From Thinopyrum elongatum (taxonomy: Eukaryota; Streptophyta; Magnoliopsida; Poales; Poaceae), in assembly GCA_011799875.1 (NCBI GenBank), contig CM022298.1, positions 260,703,757 to 260,767,756 on the forward strand: a stretch of 64,000 nucleotides of DNA, read 5' to 3'. A model generated the notes under the pieces. That model had not been told where the DNA came from. It did not search any database and was given only the letters and a program-made list of their open reading frames with translations. Position numbers and translations under genes: made by a program. Below are positions 21,664-32,229 of the stretch, piece after piece (positions within the stretch are counted from its first letter, which is position 1; the number at the start of each line of letters is the position of its first letter).

Positions 21664-24600
21664 CTAGGGAGCAGCAGAGGGGTCCGACTGGTTGGCGGAG
21701 TCGGTAGTGCCGATTGGTGGAGCGGACGGCTGGTCAGTCTCCGCTTGGTCGCCTCCAGCAGCAATCGGCGCACTCGAGCGTGGCTCATTGTTTGAGGCAC
21801 GGTCAAGCGGAGACTGGTCATCCGCCCCGACCTCCGGCATATCTTCTTTGCTCTCCCCGTCCTCCTCGCCTTCCCCCTCGTCGCTGGAGTCGATCATCTC
21901 GGCCGAGTCTTCGTCGTCCTCCGGTTTCAGCCCGAACCACACCGGCGGCGCCTCGGCACCTTCCTCAGCCAGCTCGGGAACAAAGATGTTGGTGTTGGTG
22001 TACTCGGCGATCGCCGTTGCCCGTCTGATAAGATCGCGCTCCACCGCCACCAGCTCCTCTTGGGCCTCCTGCCGAAACATGGTCAACTGGGCTAGACTTA
22101 GCCCAGGGTACCACGCCTTGATGAATTCCAAGGCCCGGCGCGCGCCAGCCCTGGCTGAGGAACCCTTCCAAGCCTCAAGTCGGCCGGCCGCCACCTCCAG
22201 CCAGTCGGCAGTCCGACTGGGAGTGCGCGGAGCCGGCATGTCCGGCCAAAGGGCGGAGGTCGCTTGGGCCCCGACACGCTGAAGACGGCGCAGCATCCGA
22301 TGAGCCGGCCGGAGGCGGGACTGGATGCTGAGGAGCTGTTCGCTAAGAGTCCGAGGGGGCGTTGGCAGCGATCTGCACGCCTTCCGCTCTCCGTTCTCTA
22401 CGATAAGCCTCAATAGCCTGGTTGGCGGCGTCAGAGTGGCCAGGAAAGAAATTTGCTCAAAAAGAAATCAGAAGTCAGAAGCTAGATGCCGGCTCGATCG
22501 GCAACCGACAGCTCAAAGAAAGAAAAAGAAGAAAGCTTACCATCAACTATGTCTTCAATCCTGTCGAAGCCAGATTTCAGTAGCGCCTCCCTGTCAGCCC
22601 AGGCGGAGCGTTCGGTCTCGAACTCGGCAAGGAGACTGGACTCTTTTACCTCCGCCTCCTTCTGGGCCTTCTGGAGAAGCTCCGCCTGCTCCATCAGTTG
22701 CTTGACCAGTCGGTCACGCTCTTGGGCCAGCTCGTTGCACTCTGCCTCCTTGGCGCGCAACGCGGTGTTGGCCTCACCCAGCTGCTACTGCAAAGTAGCG
22801 TTGGCCTCTGCAAGAGCAGAGGAAGGAAAAAATATCAACCATCAACAAAAAAGAGGTATGGCTGCCAAGGAGATCCGGCCTGACTGCTCAGCAGTCGGCC
22901 CGAATCTCGGGGGCTACAGCCCGCGGGTGCGCTGGCGCGCCCCCGCAGAGAAAGAAAACGAAGACTTACTCCGGCTTTCCGACAAGTCGGCGGTCCGCCG
23001 CTCCAGCTCTCGGACGTTGGAGTTGAAGGTGATCGCGCGAAGGTTATGATAGTCCTATAATGAAGATAGCAGATAAAGTTAGCACTCGGAGCTTGCCAAT
23101 TAAAGTTCCGAGCCGCCTGCTCAGCAGCCGGCCCGAAACTCGGGGGCTACACCCAGTGGGTGCGCTGGCGCCCCCCCACAGAGAGAATACAAGAATCAAA
23201 GACGAAGAAATAAAGGACGTACCCGAATGGCCGCTCGCGATTCCAAGAACGTACTGCTGCACTGTCGAAGAGCGGTGGCCTCAGCTCGGAGTTTGGCCTA
23301 GACGTCTAGGATCGCCTGGTTTAAGGCGCCGGTCCCGCCTCCACGCACCCACTCGGTGGGCGCGGGGCTGGTGGCTTCGGCATCGGGGACGGACGAGCTG
23401 GCAGCGCCGGCTTCTAGCGGTCGCGGCGCCGAAGCCGCCTTCGCGCCTTGGCGGTGCGATGGTGTGCGGGCCTCAGGAATTGGGCCCGTCACTACCTCGT
23501 TTCCGGCTGGCGGCACCGGCGGGGCAGCCGGCTGTTCGTCCCGCGCTCCTCTAGACGGCGGCGACGGAGGCACGACTACCTCCGGCATGAAGACATCGCC
23601 GCCTTCTCTCCCCAAGATCGGCTGTTCGACACCGGCTCTCCCAGTCGGCGCCGTAAACTCTGGTGGTGGCGGCGCGAAGCTCAAGGGGGTGACGAGTAGC
23701 GGCGCCTGGCAGCGCGCGGCTCCTTCACCCAGCCTCTTCTCCACGGCTTCAGCCTCCGCCAACCTCTTCAACGTGGCGGCTTTCGCCCTATCCGCCTCCG
23801 CCCTCTCCATGCGGGCGGCTTCCTGCTCCTCGTGTGCCTCCCACGCGTTTCGTTCCCGCGCCTCCCGGAGGTCGGCTGCTGGGTCGATTCGCCGGGTGGT
23901 GGTAGAGGTCTCCACTGACCCGATGATGGAGGCAGCGGCCGACCTCTCAAGGGAGAGCGGAGCCCTAAGTCAAGGAAAATAAAGCAAAGAAGCTCAGACG
24001 GAACCAACAAGAAAAGAAAGCACAAGGAAAAGACACTTACGCCGACACCATAGGAGGCACCTTCGGAAGCTTCTGGAACTTGGTCACCTTTGCGGCGGCC
24101 TCCTTCCGCTTAGTCGCCACGGCCGGGTTCTTGGCCTTCTTCGGCACGCTACCGAACAAGACGGCACCTTGTTTGCACTTGCGCGTACCGCCTCGAGCAG
24201 CCGGCCCGGCAGAAGGGCCCACGTCCGCCCTGTCAGCGCCTCATGCATGGCGAGGCTCGTCCTCCTCGTCATCGTCGTCGGGCCAAGTCTCAAGGCCGCC
24301 TCCTTCGGAGCCGCCTGCTACGTCGCCGCCACCTGCGGCTTAGTCTTCAAGGGCGGCCGCCCCCAAGTCAGGGTCGTCCACGTCGCTCAGTTCCTGGTCC
24401 GGCTGATAGCCTTCACTCGGCCCCACCACGGCGGCCGCCGCCAGAGCAGGCGGCGGGTCGGCGCGGGAGTATGGCCGCTTGCCGAACCGCCAGGACCCTT
24501 CCGACAGCTTGAGGTCGGAGATCTCATTCACCATACGGGCAACTTCGGCAGTCGGCATGTCCCTCGTGCACATCCGGCTCGGGTCGCAGTGCCCGCTCAT

Positions 24601-25341
24601 CCGACAGATCAGATGAGGCCGGCCTTGGAGCAGGAGAACCCGGCGCTCAACAAAGGCGACCAGTAGGTCGGACGCCTTGAGGCCTTCTACGCCCGTCAGC
24701 ACTCGGAGCCGGTTGATGGCGGCGGTGGCGTTGGCCGACAAGCGTCTCGGCTTGTAGCCCTAGTTGGCCCGAGGCTCGGCCGGAGGGCCGGCTTCATAGG
24801 GCGGCAAGTTGATGAAGTCGATTGCCGGGTCGATGTTCTCCATGTAAAAATATGATTTCTGCTACAGTTTGACCGACTGTGACAGCTTGATGGCGGGGAA
24901 GGCATTCTCCCCCGACGGACGGCGCACCGCGACGAAGGCACCGCACTGGGCCGCCTTCTCCCTGGCGGAGGTGCCCAGTTTGGTGTAAAAGAATGCTCCA
25001 CACAACTCGATGGTGGGGAGGATGCCAAGATAGCCCCCGCCCAACGTGACGAAGGCGGACAGCAGCGTCATGGTGTTGGGCGTCAGATGATGCGGCTGAA
25101 GATGGTAGAAGTCGAGGAAGGAACAGAGGAATCCACTCGCTGGCAGGCCAAAGCCGCAGAGGAAGTGCGAGCGGAAGATGACCCGCTCGCCTCCTTGCGG
25201 CGCCGGCGAAATCTCCCTCTCCGGCGGCACGCGCCCCTTGACGAAGCCCGCGCCGGGCAGCCGCCGTGTGGCACGAAGGAAGGCAAGGTGGTCCTCGAGC
25301 ACGACCGAGCCATCCCAGTCCCCTCCCTTCTCGCGCGCCAT
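21664..25341 (-). pseudogene. Element A antisense gene, five predicted exons, PF04195-like
   Basis: Runs against gag-pol. Predicted exons: 25341-24041, 23964-23223, 23054-22970, 22807-22541 and about 22455-21664, with donors such as GTAAGT (24040, 22969), GTACGT (23222) and GTAAGC (22540) and pyrimidine-AG acceptors. Exon 1 encodes the 'putative gypsy type transposon' (PF04195-like) domain: GERVIFRSHFLCGFGLPASG, FLDFYHLQPHHLTPN, LLSAFVTLGGGYLGI, then VKL..YFYMENIDPAIDF and a Lys-rich end. Exon 2 is acidic and Pro-rich; exons 3-4 form a coiled coil (VRELERRTADLSES, QERDRLVKQLMEQAELLQK); exon 5 has a helical domain (LRPAHRMLRRLQ, ALWPDM, RALEFIKAWYPGL) and an acidic tail. A Met at 25473 is an alternative start. 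Stops at 24862 and near 24742 look like TGG to TAG; the start of exon 5 is frameshifted. Molecular function unknown. Confidence 0.75.
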
Positions 25342-26037
25342 GGGGACCGAGCTAGACGGAGAAATGGCGCTGCGGCAAGGGCCGCGGCGGAGCAGGAGGC
25401 TCGGGGCGAAGGGGACCGACGGCGGCGAGCTGCGGCGGCGCCTCGGCGGAGCGCGGAGGTGCGGTGGCAGCAAGGAAAGGAGAAGGACGAAAATGGCAAA
25501 GGGAGAGGAGGCCGCGAGTGCTCCGCCGCTCCCCCCCCCCCCCTCCCCCTACTTATAGCCCCTAGGCTACGAAGCCGAGGGGGCGGGGCGCGGGATCGTG
25601 GGATTAACTGCACCCACGACCCCACGACCCCACGGCCCCGCGGTTATCGCGCGGGTTACTGTGCGCAGTGACCCCACACAGAATCGCAACCGTCTACCTC
25701 GGCCGCAGCGGATCCGCCCGCGCGCCGAGGCCCAGTAGTGGTGGGCCCGGCCTGCTGCCACGTCCCATCACGCGCGTGACCGGTGGGCTGGCCCGGCTAG
25801 CTGGCGCCACGTGGCGTGCTTGCTTCGGGCGGCGTACCTTGAGGCTCGACCGGCCCACCACCTGGTTCCCGCCTCAGCGTTTCGAAGTTATCAGACGAGG
25901 CCGCCTGGTCATGACCGACTCCCAGCAGGCAGCACACCAGGATGCGGACGAAGCATTCAGCAAGAGCATTTGGAGAAGGAAGCTGCCGAGGCCTCTCGAC
26001 TTATCGGCCGCGAGGCCTCACCAGCTTCGGGGACTAC
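25342..26037. other. Element A region between antisense gene and 3' LTR
   Basis: GC-rich, holds the presumed promoter and 5' leader of the antisense gene and, at the right end, the polypurine tract of the element (about 26021-26037, ...cttcggggactac). Otherwise no gene is seen. Confidence 0.6.
25552..25558 (-). promoter_or_regulatory. TATA-like box upstream of element A antisense gene
   Basis: Minus strand reads ggctataagtagggg, about 210 bases before the ATG at 25341 and about 80 before the alternative ATG at 25473. It lies outside the LTR, so the gene would have its own promoter. Confidence 0.5.
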
Positions 26038-27214
26038 TGTCGGAGTGATGGGCCACGGGTAGCCTAACCCGGGTCCCTGAGCATTTCAAGACATTGGGCC
26101 GGCTACGCCCCTCAAGCATCAAGGACGAAGCGCCGCCTTCTGGTGGCCGGATGGCTCCTGAGGCCGGATGCCAGAGGACAGCCAAGCACCAGAAGACGGA
26201 CCCAAGACGGGCCGACTCCTAGCAGGCGGCCTCCAGAGAGGCCGGCTCCTAGAACAGGCGGCCCATGACGCCCTCAAAGTCTATGCCCCCATTAAGAAGA
26301 CAAGACAGGATGTGGCTACAGTATAGCCCATTCCCCCATATCCAGGGCACGGCGCGGCCACAGTGTTCCGTACAGGAAGAGATCTCCTCACGACGTGGCA
26401 CTGTGGCCACCCCACCCTTGACGTCATCCCTATCAGGCGAAGCCCTGTTCCCATGATGGCCTGTCGGTACGGCCTGCAGGCGGCATGCCCTACCAGGCAG
26501 CGAGAGACTGGAGGGCGGCAGAGCATGACCAGTCGGACCGGTGGGAGGCCGGCCTCTAAGCAAGCGGCCCCTCCTCCCTCGAAGTCCGCGCGCCATTAAA
26601 CCAGAAAAGACACGGTGTGGCTACAGTGATCTCCCTCCCGACGGCGGGACTGTAGCCACGCCCCCCCCCCCGACCAAGCACGCGTCATCTGCATTACGGC
26701 TACAGCAACAAGCAACCGATGAGACCCGCAAGTGGCGGGAGTGGCCTGTCAGCTCCGAGCTAGACCAGTCGGCGGGGCCCACCAGGCGGCGGGCCCCAGC
26801 AGCTGACAGAGAAGCCGGCGGCCAGAGACGCTGACCGCCGGACCCTACACCCGGCCAGATGACCATTGTACCCCTGGGGGGTAGGCCTATATAAACCCCC
26901 CAGGGCACCCATGCAAAGGGTTGGGACCGGTGAAGCCTAGACTCATTCAGAGTTAGGAGAGAGTCGGCCCTGCTCTCTTCTACCTCTGGCATACAGCTCA
27001 AGGAGCACCTTGTACTCACTAGTGCCTTAGTGATCATGCGGAGACCCCGCAGAGCAGGACTAGGGGTGTTATCTCCTAGGAGAGCCCCGAACCTGGGTAA
27101 AGTACACCGGCGTTCGTGTCTACGCCTCATCCCGCTTCCAGGCACCGGCGACGTTCTACTAGCTCCCACCATGATAAGCCATCCTTTGGCATATGTCGCA
27201 TCCAACCCCCGACA
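26038..27214 (+). repeat. 3' LTR of element A
   Basis: Same ends as the 5' LTR (TGTCGGAG ... CCCCCGACA). C run 26661-26671 is 11 long. Followed by the second TSD copy. Confidence 0.95.
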
Positions 27215-27219
27215 AGAAT
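27215..27219. repeat. Target-site duplication of element A, right copy
   Basis: agaat, identical to 13358-13362. Confidence 0.95.
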
Positions 27220-27319
27220 GATGAAAGTGGGTTTGGAACAGTGTAAACTCTAGGTAATAATGATCCCACTATTTTGGAGGGTGTTGAATCTTATTGTAAT
27301 ATTGATAAAATTGGATTTG
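27220..27319 (+). pseudogene. Athila internal region, continuation after element A
   Basis: Short coding-like stretch (NNDPTILEGVESYCNIDK) of the kind that follows the 11930-13362 ORF region in Triticeae Athila elements. It shows that element A split one older Athila copy. Confidence 0.65.
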
Positions 27320-28327
27320 TGCTACTTGTAAACTGCGTTGGGATTTCCCCAAAGAGGAGGGCTGAAGAAGTACAGTAGAGTTAAGTATTGCCCTTAGTGA
27401 GAACCAAGGTTATTGAACCAATAGGAGAACCAAGAAAATTCCCTTTGAAAACACCTACACACACAAAAGAAAAATACTTGCACCCAACGCGGGCAAGAGG
27501 GTTGTCAATCCCCTTGAACTCATTACTTGCAAGGATTAATTCTGATAGTGATAGATAGATAAATTGCAAAACAAAATAAAAGTAAATAAATTGCAGCAAA
27601 GTATTTTTGGTTTTTATAATATGATAAAAGTAGACCCGGGGGCCATAGTTTTCACTAGAGGCTTCTCTCTCCAAGACATAGCATACGATGGGTAAACAAA
27701 TTACTGTTGGGCAATTGATAGAAAAGCGCATAGTTATGACGTTATTCATGGCAATGATCACACATATAGGCATCACGTCTGTGACAAGTAGACCAACTCC
27801 TGCCTGCATCTACTACTATTACTCCACCAATCGACCGCTATCCAGCATGCATCTATGGTATTAAGTTCATGACAAACAAAGTAACGCTTTAAGCAAGATG
27901 ACATGATGTAGACAAAGTAAACTCAATTAATATGAATAAACCCCCTTGTTTTATCTTTAATGGCAACAACACAATACGTGCCTCGCTACCCCTACTGCCA
28001 CTGGGTGAGGACACCGCAAGATTGAACCCATTACAAAGCACCTCTCCCACTAAAGATAAATCAATCTAGTTGGCCAAACCAACCGGATAGATCAGAGAGA
28101 AATACAAAGTTATCATAATCATGCATAATAAAGTTCAAAAAAGACTCAATTACTTTCAATAAAAAAACTGATCATAAACCCACAATTTATCAGATCCCAA
28201 CAAACACACCGCAAAACAAGATTACATCGGATAGAACTCTAAGAAGATCGAGGAGAACATTGTATTGAAGATCAAAGAGAGAGAAGAAGCCATCTAGCTA
28301 CTAGCTATGGATCCATAGGTCTGTGGT
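27320..28327 (-). repeat. Athila LTR fragment, reverse orientation
   Basis: Starts with the reverse complement of an Athila LTR end (tgctacttgtaaactgcgtt, cccttagtgagaaccaagg) and contains well-known inner phrases (agacccgggggccatag, ggcatcacgtctgtgacaag, cgaccgctatccagcatgca). It stops at ...ggtctgtggt, where element E begins; the rest of the LTR is not found beyond it. No gene. Confidence 0.75.
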
Positions 28328-29179
28328 TGTCGGTGTATAAAATATGGGTATTTTATACCCTGACTTATGCACAGACAGTAGTAGCTCCCTTGCCGGCGAA
28401 GCCTTTGCCAGTAAAAGCCACCAAGATCAAGATTCAAGACACAGTCGCTGAAGCTACTAGGAAGAAGATGAAGACAAAGCATACAGTTCAAATCCAAAGA
28501 CAACCCTTGCCGGCAAGGCCGAGCCGGCAAGGTGACGAACTGGCAAGCTCCATGCCGGCAAGGCCTCACTAGCTATCAGTGCTCCACATCATCGAGCAGC
28601 TAGTCGCTAATAGATGAGGTGTCGAGCCGCATGCAGTTAGGTGAGATTTGTCGAGCACGTGTTAGCATGCTAGAAGGAGAACTACCTTTAATGACACCTG
28701 TCCAGAAGGCGTGTCAAACTAATAGGAGGTAGCTAGGCAAGCAGTGTAGAAACCTTGTTGGGGCTCCTCCTCCACATGACACCTAACGAAGCATTTAATG
28801 CTTTTGTCCTAAACCGGCAGAGTTAGGTATGATAGCACTGTTTGCTATCTAATCAATATGTAACGACTTTTTTGTCACTGTGGAAACCCATTGAGCTATA
28901 AAAGGAGGGCCAGGGCAATGTTTACAGGGATCAAACTTTTGTAGAATTTGCGTGCGTAGCTGCTATCTCTCTGCATCTTGCCGGGGGGAAGCGCTCCTTG
29001 TACTTGTGCTCATACACATACAATACACAAAGCAGGAGTAGGGTTTAACACCTCATGGTGGCCAGAACCTGGGTAAAAGCCTTTGCGTTCTCTGCTGATT
29101 CTGCTCTTTGTGCTTGTGCATTCCCCTAGTCAAACCGCAAATGGGCTAGATGGCCCCATAGATGGTCGTACGCATGACA
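28328..29179 (+). repeat. 5' LTR of element E, 852 bp
   Basis: Starts TGTCGGTGTATA, ends ...acgcatgaca. Inner features: several 'gccggcaag' phrases, TATA box, and the phrase 'agcaggagtagggtttaaca' shared with the LTRs of B and C. Only one LTR of this element is in the window. Confidence 0.8.
28897..28904 (+). promoter_or_regulatory. TATA box of element E LTR
   Basis: tataaaag in 'gagctataaaaggaggg', about 280 bases before the LTR end. Confidence 0.7.
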
Positions 29180-29182
29180 TCT

Positions 29183-29200
29183 TTGGCACGACATGTAGGG
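29183..29200 (+). promoter_or_regulatory. Primer-binding site of element E
   Basis: ttggcacgacatgtaggg, three bases after the LTR; compare tttggcacgccaggtagggg in element C. Confidence 0.75.
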
Positions 29201-29275
29201 GGATGACTTGCGTGAACCTGAATCAGCAGATTGTACGTCGATTTCATCAGCTTCATCACCTTTTTTATCGTCGAT

Positions 29276-29369
29276 GCCCCCCAAGAAGAAGGGAATCACA
29301 ATGAAAAATCCCTCCACTTCTAGAGTTCCCTCGCACGTATCCGCAGGCGATGCAAGCGGCGTGGCCAAT
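29276..29369 (+). pseudogene. Element E gag start, truncated
   Basis: ATG followed by PPKKKGITMKNPSTSRVPSH, a basic gag-like N-terminus at the expected distance from the PBS. It is cut after 31 codons by the Athila LTR piece at 29370. Confidence 0.5.
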
Positions 29370-29942
29370 GCGGGTGATACGTCTCCAATGTATCTATAAT
29401 TTTTTATTGTTCCATGCTATCATACTATCAATCTTGGATGTTTTATATGCATTATTATGCTATTTTATATCATTTTTTGGGACTAACCTATTAACCTAGT
29501 ACCTAGTGCAAGTTGCTGTTTTTTTCCTTGTTTTTGTCTTTATAGAAAATCAATACCAAAGGGAGTCCAAACGGAACAAAACTTTTTGACGATTTTTCTT
29601 GGACCACAAGACACCCTGGAAGCTTTAGGAGGAGGCCAGAAGGGCCACGAGATGGCTACATGCTCATAGGGCGCGCCCTGCAAGCTTGTGGGTCCCCCAT
29701 GGCACTTCCAACCTTAATTCTTCTTCTATAAATACCCAAATATTCCCCGTAGACCAGAGGGAAAACCAAAAATACTTTTCTGCCCCGCAAGTTTCTGTCT
29801 TCGTGAGATCCCATCTGCGGACCTTTTACGGTACTCTACGAGAGGGGGATTCGACCACGGAGAGCTTCTACATCAACCTTGTTTCCCTTTCGATGAAGTG
29901 TGAGTAGTTTACCACAGACCTACGGGTCCATAGCTAGTAGCT
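29370..29942 (+). repeat. Athila LTR fragment, forward, 5' part
   Basis: Begins tgatacgtctccaatgtatc, the canonical Triticeae Athila LTR start, and runs through a TATA box (tataaata, 29727-29734) to ...ccatagctagtagct, where it breaks. The last about 30 bases overlap in content with the left break of the reverse LTR at 28298-28327. Confidence 0.85.
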
Positions 29943-32160
29943 TTGAAGCAGAAGCAAGGGCAAAATGAGATTCAAATTACAAGTCAAGCTCAAGAAAACA
30001 GACATTATGTGAGAGGTGTGTAAAGGCAAGTGGATTACCCGTTGGCACTTGTTGAGGAAGGACATTTCCTTCCCCGGTAACTTGGGTTGCCGACGCACGA
30101 TCGTCGGCAGCTTTGCTTGTCGGAGTGACTTATGTGCGGACAGGTTCATCGGTGGAGGCCCTTGCCGGAGGGGCACTCTCCGGAGCGATGGTTGACGAGG
30201 TAGACATAGTACGATTCGCCTCTTGGTGTCCTTCATCTTGGTGGACCTCTCCCATCTCTTTATCAAGATCAGAGGGAGGAACTCCAGTGCTGACACTAGT
30301 GGGTGTAATATGCAGCATGTTTGCATGCAGGGGGCTGGGCTGGGGCTGATGACAATGGTGTCATCTGTTGCAACCCCCTGCCCAGCACTTGCCGTGGGAT
30401 TCTATTCCGTTCTAGGCTTGGCCTACTTCGTCAAGTGCACGAGTGGTTCTGGATCTCTGCCAAAACAGAAGAAACCAAGTCAAAGTGACAATCAGATGAA
30501 ATCATGACTTGATGTAGATAAACAATTTCACTTACTCCTTTTTTTCACATTCGATGATGGTGGAGAGACTGTATTTTGCCGGCGGAGGTGACTCTCTGGT
30601 CCTCTTGAGTGCCAAAGGAGACGAGCTTGCTGGCTGAGAAGACCCAATTTCCCCGGCAACCTCTTGCTGGGAAGGTGGAGACTGAGTTCGAGGACGCTGA
30701 GTGGATTGTCGGCGTAGTTCCTCCTGGTGACCAGTCTTGGTGGTTGTCTTCTTCTTCACCATGGGAGCAACTCTTGGCGAAGAAGTGGGCATTGTCCCTT
30801 GACTAGCCACCTTTCAAAGGCGGCACTTCCTTTTCGGAGCTCGAGGGCCTTCTTCTTCTTCTTCAAGTTCTCTGACGACCTTGATCCTGGCAGCTTCATC
30901 CCCGGCAGCCTCGTCCCCGGTAGGCTCTTCCTGTAGCTCCTCGGCAGCTTCCTCTTTGTGATGCTCTTCGTCATCATCTTCAGTTGCCGCAGCACCAGAA
31001 CCGCCTGCCATGATTATTCTCGCAGCCTCTACAGCCTTGCTAGCTATATACGTCAGCTCTTCTTCTTTGGTCGCCCAGATGAGATCCGTTTCTTTTCGGG
31101 AGGCTATCTCTGTTAAGTTGGAGGCCCAATCCATCTCGTTCTCCAGGGTGGGCAACGGCCAGTCTTCCTTGACACCGTTAGCATTGCAATCCAGCATCAT
31201 CACCAAGATGGAGTCCTTGGCGGAATTGATGTGCAGTGGGACAATTTGATCCGGCAAGTGGAATGTGCCGGTTTTTTGGAACAGTTGTTCACAGAGACAT
31301 GCATGCTCCATAACCGTCAAGTTGTTGCTGAGTCCAGGATACATCCGCATGATATCAGCGGCCCCCTGGTATTCCCTAGTGAACCTCTGCCTCTTCTGTA
31401 GCGGTGAAATACGTCGTCAGAGGATGTCAGCTCCAACCATTTCTATGGTCAGCTTGGCGGACGAGCAATCATGTTCAACACTGGGCGGAGTTTCTTCTTG
31501 GTGGCGCCAAAATTACTCCAGTTCTTGCCGCGTTCGACCCTCAATGGGCGCGCAAGCATAACTGAGGGAAATTTTTCTCCTGAATCCAGCACCATTCTGC
31601 CCTCCATTCCTCCCATTTGAGATGAAGTTGCCCGGCAAGATACTAGCCCTTGGTTTTAGCCCTTGGGATCCATGTCACACTGTCGGAGAGCGACTTGTCT
31701 TCATGCGAGGAACGAAGAAGTGGCGGAACAAATCTACGTTGGGGGCAACACCAACAAAATCCTCACACAGATGGGCGAAGACTACCATGAAAGTCATAGC
31801 ATTTCGGGTAAAATCCAATAGTTTGAACCCAAAATTAGACATCATTGCGCTGAAAAAGTCTGAAAATGGAGGAACCAGACCGCAATAGAAGTAAGTGCAG
31901 AAGAACGGATACGAATCCGATGGAATCTTCTCTACTTCAGGAAGAACCATTGGGGCCTTGTGGTCTTTACTGTCTCTCCCCCACATGTAGGCGTACATCT
32001 CGATCAGAGTGTTGGCATCCATGGCAGATGGCGAGAAAATTGCATTCTCCCTCCGCCGCTTCTCCAATTCCTCCAACTCCTTCTTCTTCTTCTTCTCCGC
32101 CTTGGGATCGAGCGGTTTGGCGGGCTTCCTCCCTTCCATGTCGGTCTTCTTGGGCGCCAT
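29943..32160 (-). pseudogene. Element E antisense gene, PF04195-like, two predicted exons
   Basis: Exon 1 is 32160-30536 in a single frame with several stops (near 31675, 31510, 31430 and 30814) and ends at a donor reading GGA|GTAAGTG; exon 2 starts after a TTTTGGCAG acceptor at about 30456. It starts MAPKK, like the element B copy. The domain resembling PF04195 is at about residues 80-150 (YPFFCTYFYCGLVPPFSDFF, FVGVAPNVDLFRHFF), preceded by a basic/charged helix (EKKKKKELEELEKRRRENA) and followed by an acidic tail (EEHHKEEAAEELQEEPTGD). Exon 2 is short and low in structure. Function unknown; the conserved hydrophobic domain links it to the A-D copies. Confidence 0.7.
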
Positions 32161-32196
32161 CAGGGCTTATAGAGGAAAACAGGAGTGGGGACCCCG

Positions 32197-32206
32197 ACTT
32201 ATATGG
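32197..32206 (-). promoter_or_regulatory. TATA-like box upstream of element E antisense gene
   Basis: Minus strand accatataagtcgggg, about 40 bases before the ATG; a second ctataag lies even closer at 32166-32173. The position near the junction with a chromovirus LTR makes this less certain than in A or D. Confidence 0.35.
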
Positions 32207-32229
32207 TCGAAGCCACCAGCTACACGTGC

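Larger units (their letters stand above)
13363..27214 (+). mobile_element. Element A: complete Tat-lineage Ty3/Gypsy retrotransposon, 13,852 bp
   Basis: Flanked by a perfect 5-base TSD (agaat). Two LTRs of 1,189 and 1,177 bp, starting TGTCGG and ending CCGACA. PBS directly after the 5' LTR. Gag, protease, RT, RNase H, a second (archaeal-type) RNase H and integrase follow on plus; the second RNase H is diagnostic of the Tat lineage. Between pol and the polypurine tract sits a large gene on the minus strand (21664-25341). By eye the LTRs differ at about 32 positions in about 1,165 aligned bases (2.7%) plus a C-run length change, i.e. roughly one million years at the commonly used grass rate of 1.3e-8. 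Inactive: stops in gag, pol and the antisense gene. Confidence 0.95.
28328..32220 (+). mobile_element. Element E: Tat-lineage remnant of 5' LTR, gag start and antisense gene
   Basis: Begins with a complete LTR (28328-29179), PBS and the first codons of gag, then is cut by an Athila LTR piece (29370-29942) and continues with an antisense PF04195-like gene (minus, 32160 to about 29950). Protease, RT, integrase and the 3' LTR are absent. The order matches elements A, B and C with everything between gag start and antisense gene deleted. The right end merges into a reverse chromovirus LTR piece, so no TSD can be checked. Confidence 0.75.

Noticed and set aside
21664..25341. A DNA transposase or host gene
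   Set aside because: The PF04195 title mentions transposon, but no catalytic transposase motif is visible and the same gene sits at the same place in several Tat elements, so it is element-borne and of unknown function.
28328..29179. Host gene first exon at 28327-28572 (81 codons)
   Set aside because: Lies in the LTR start of element E; repetitive AKPLPVKATK-type product caused by 'gccggcaag' repeats.
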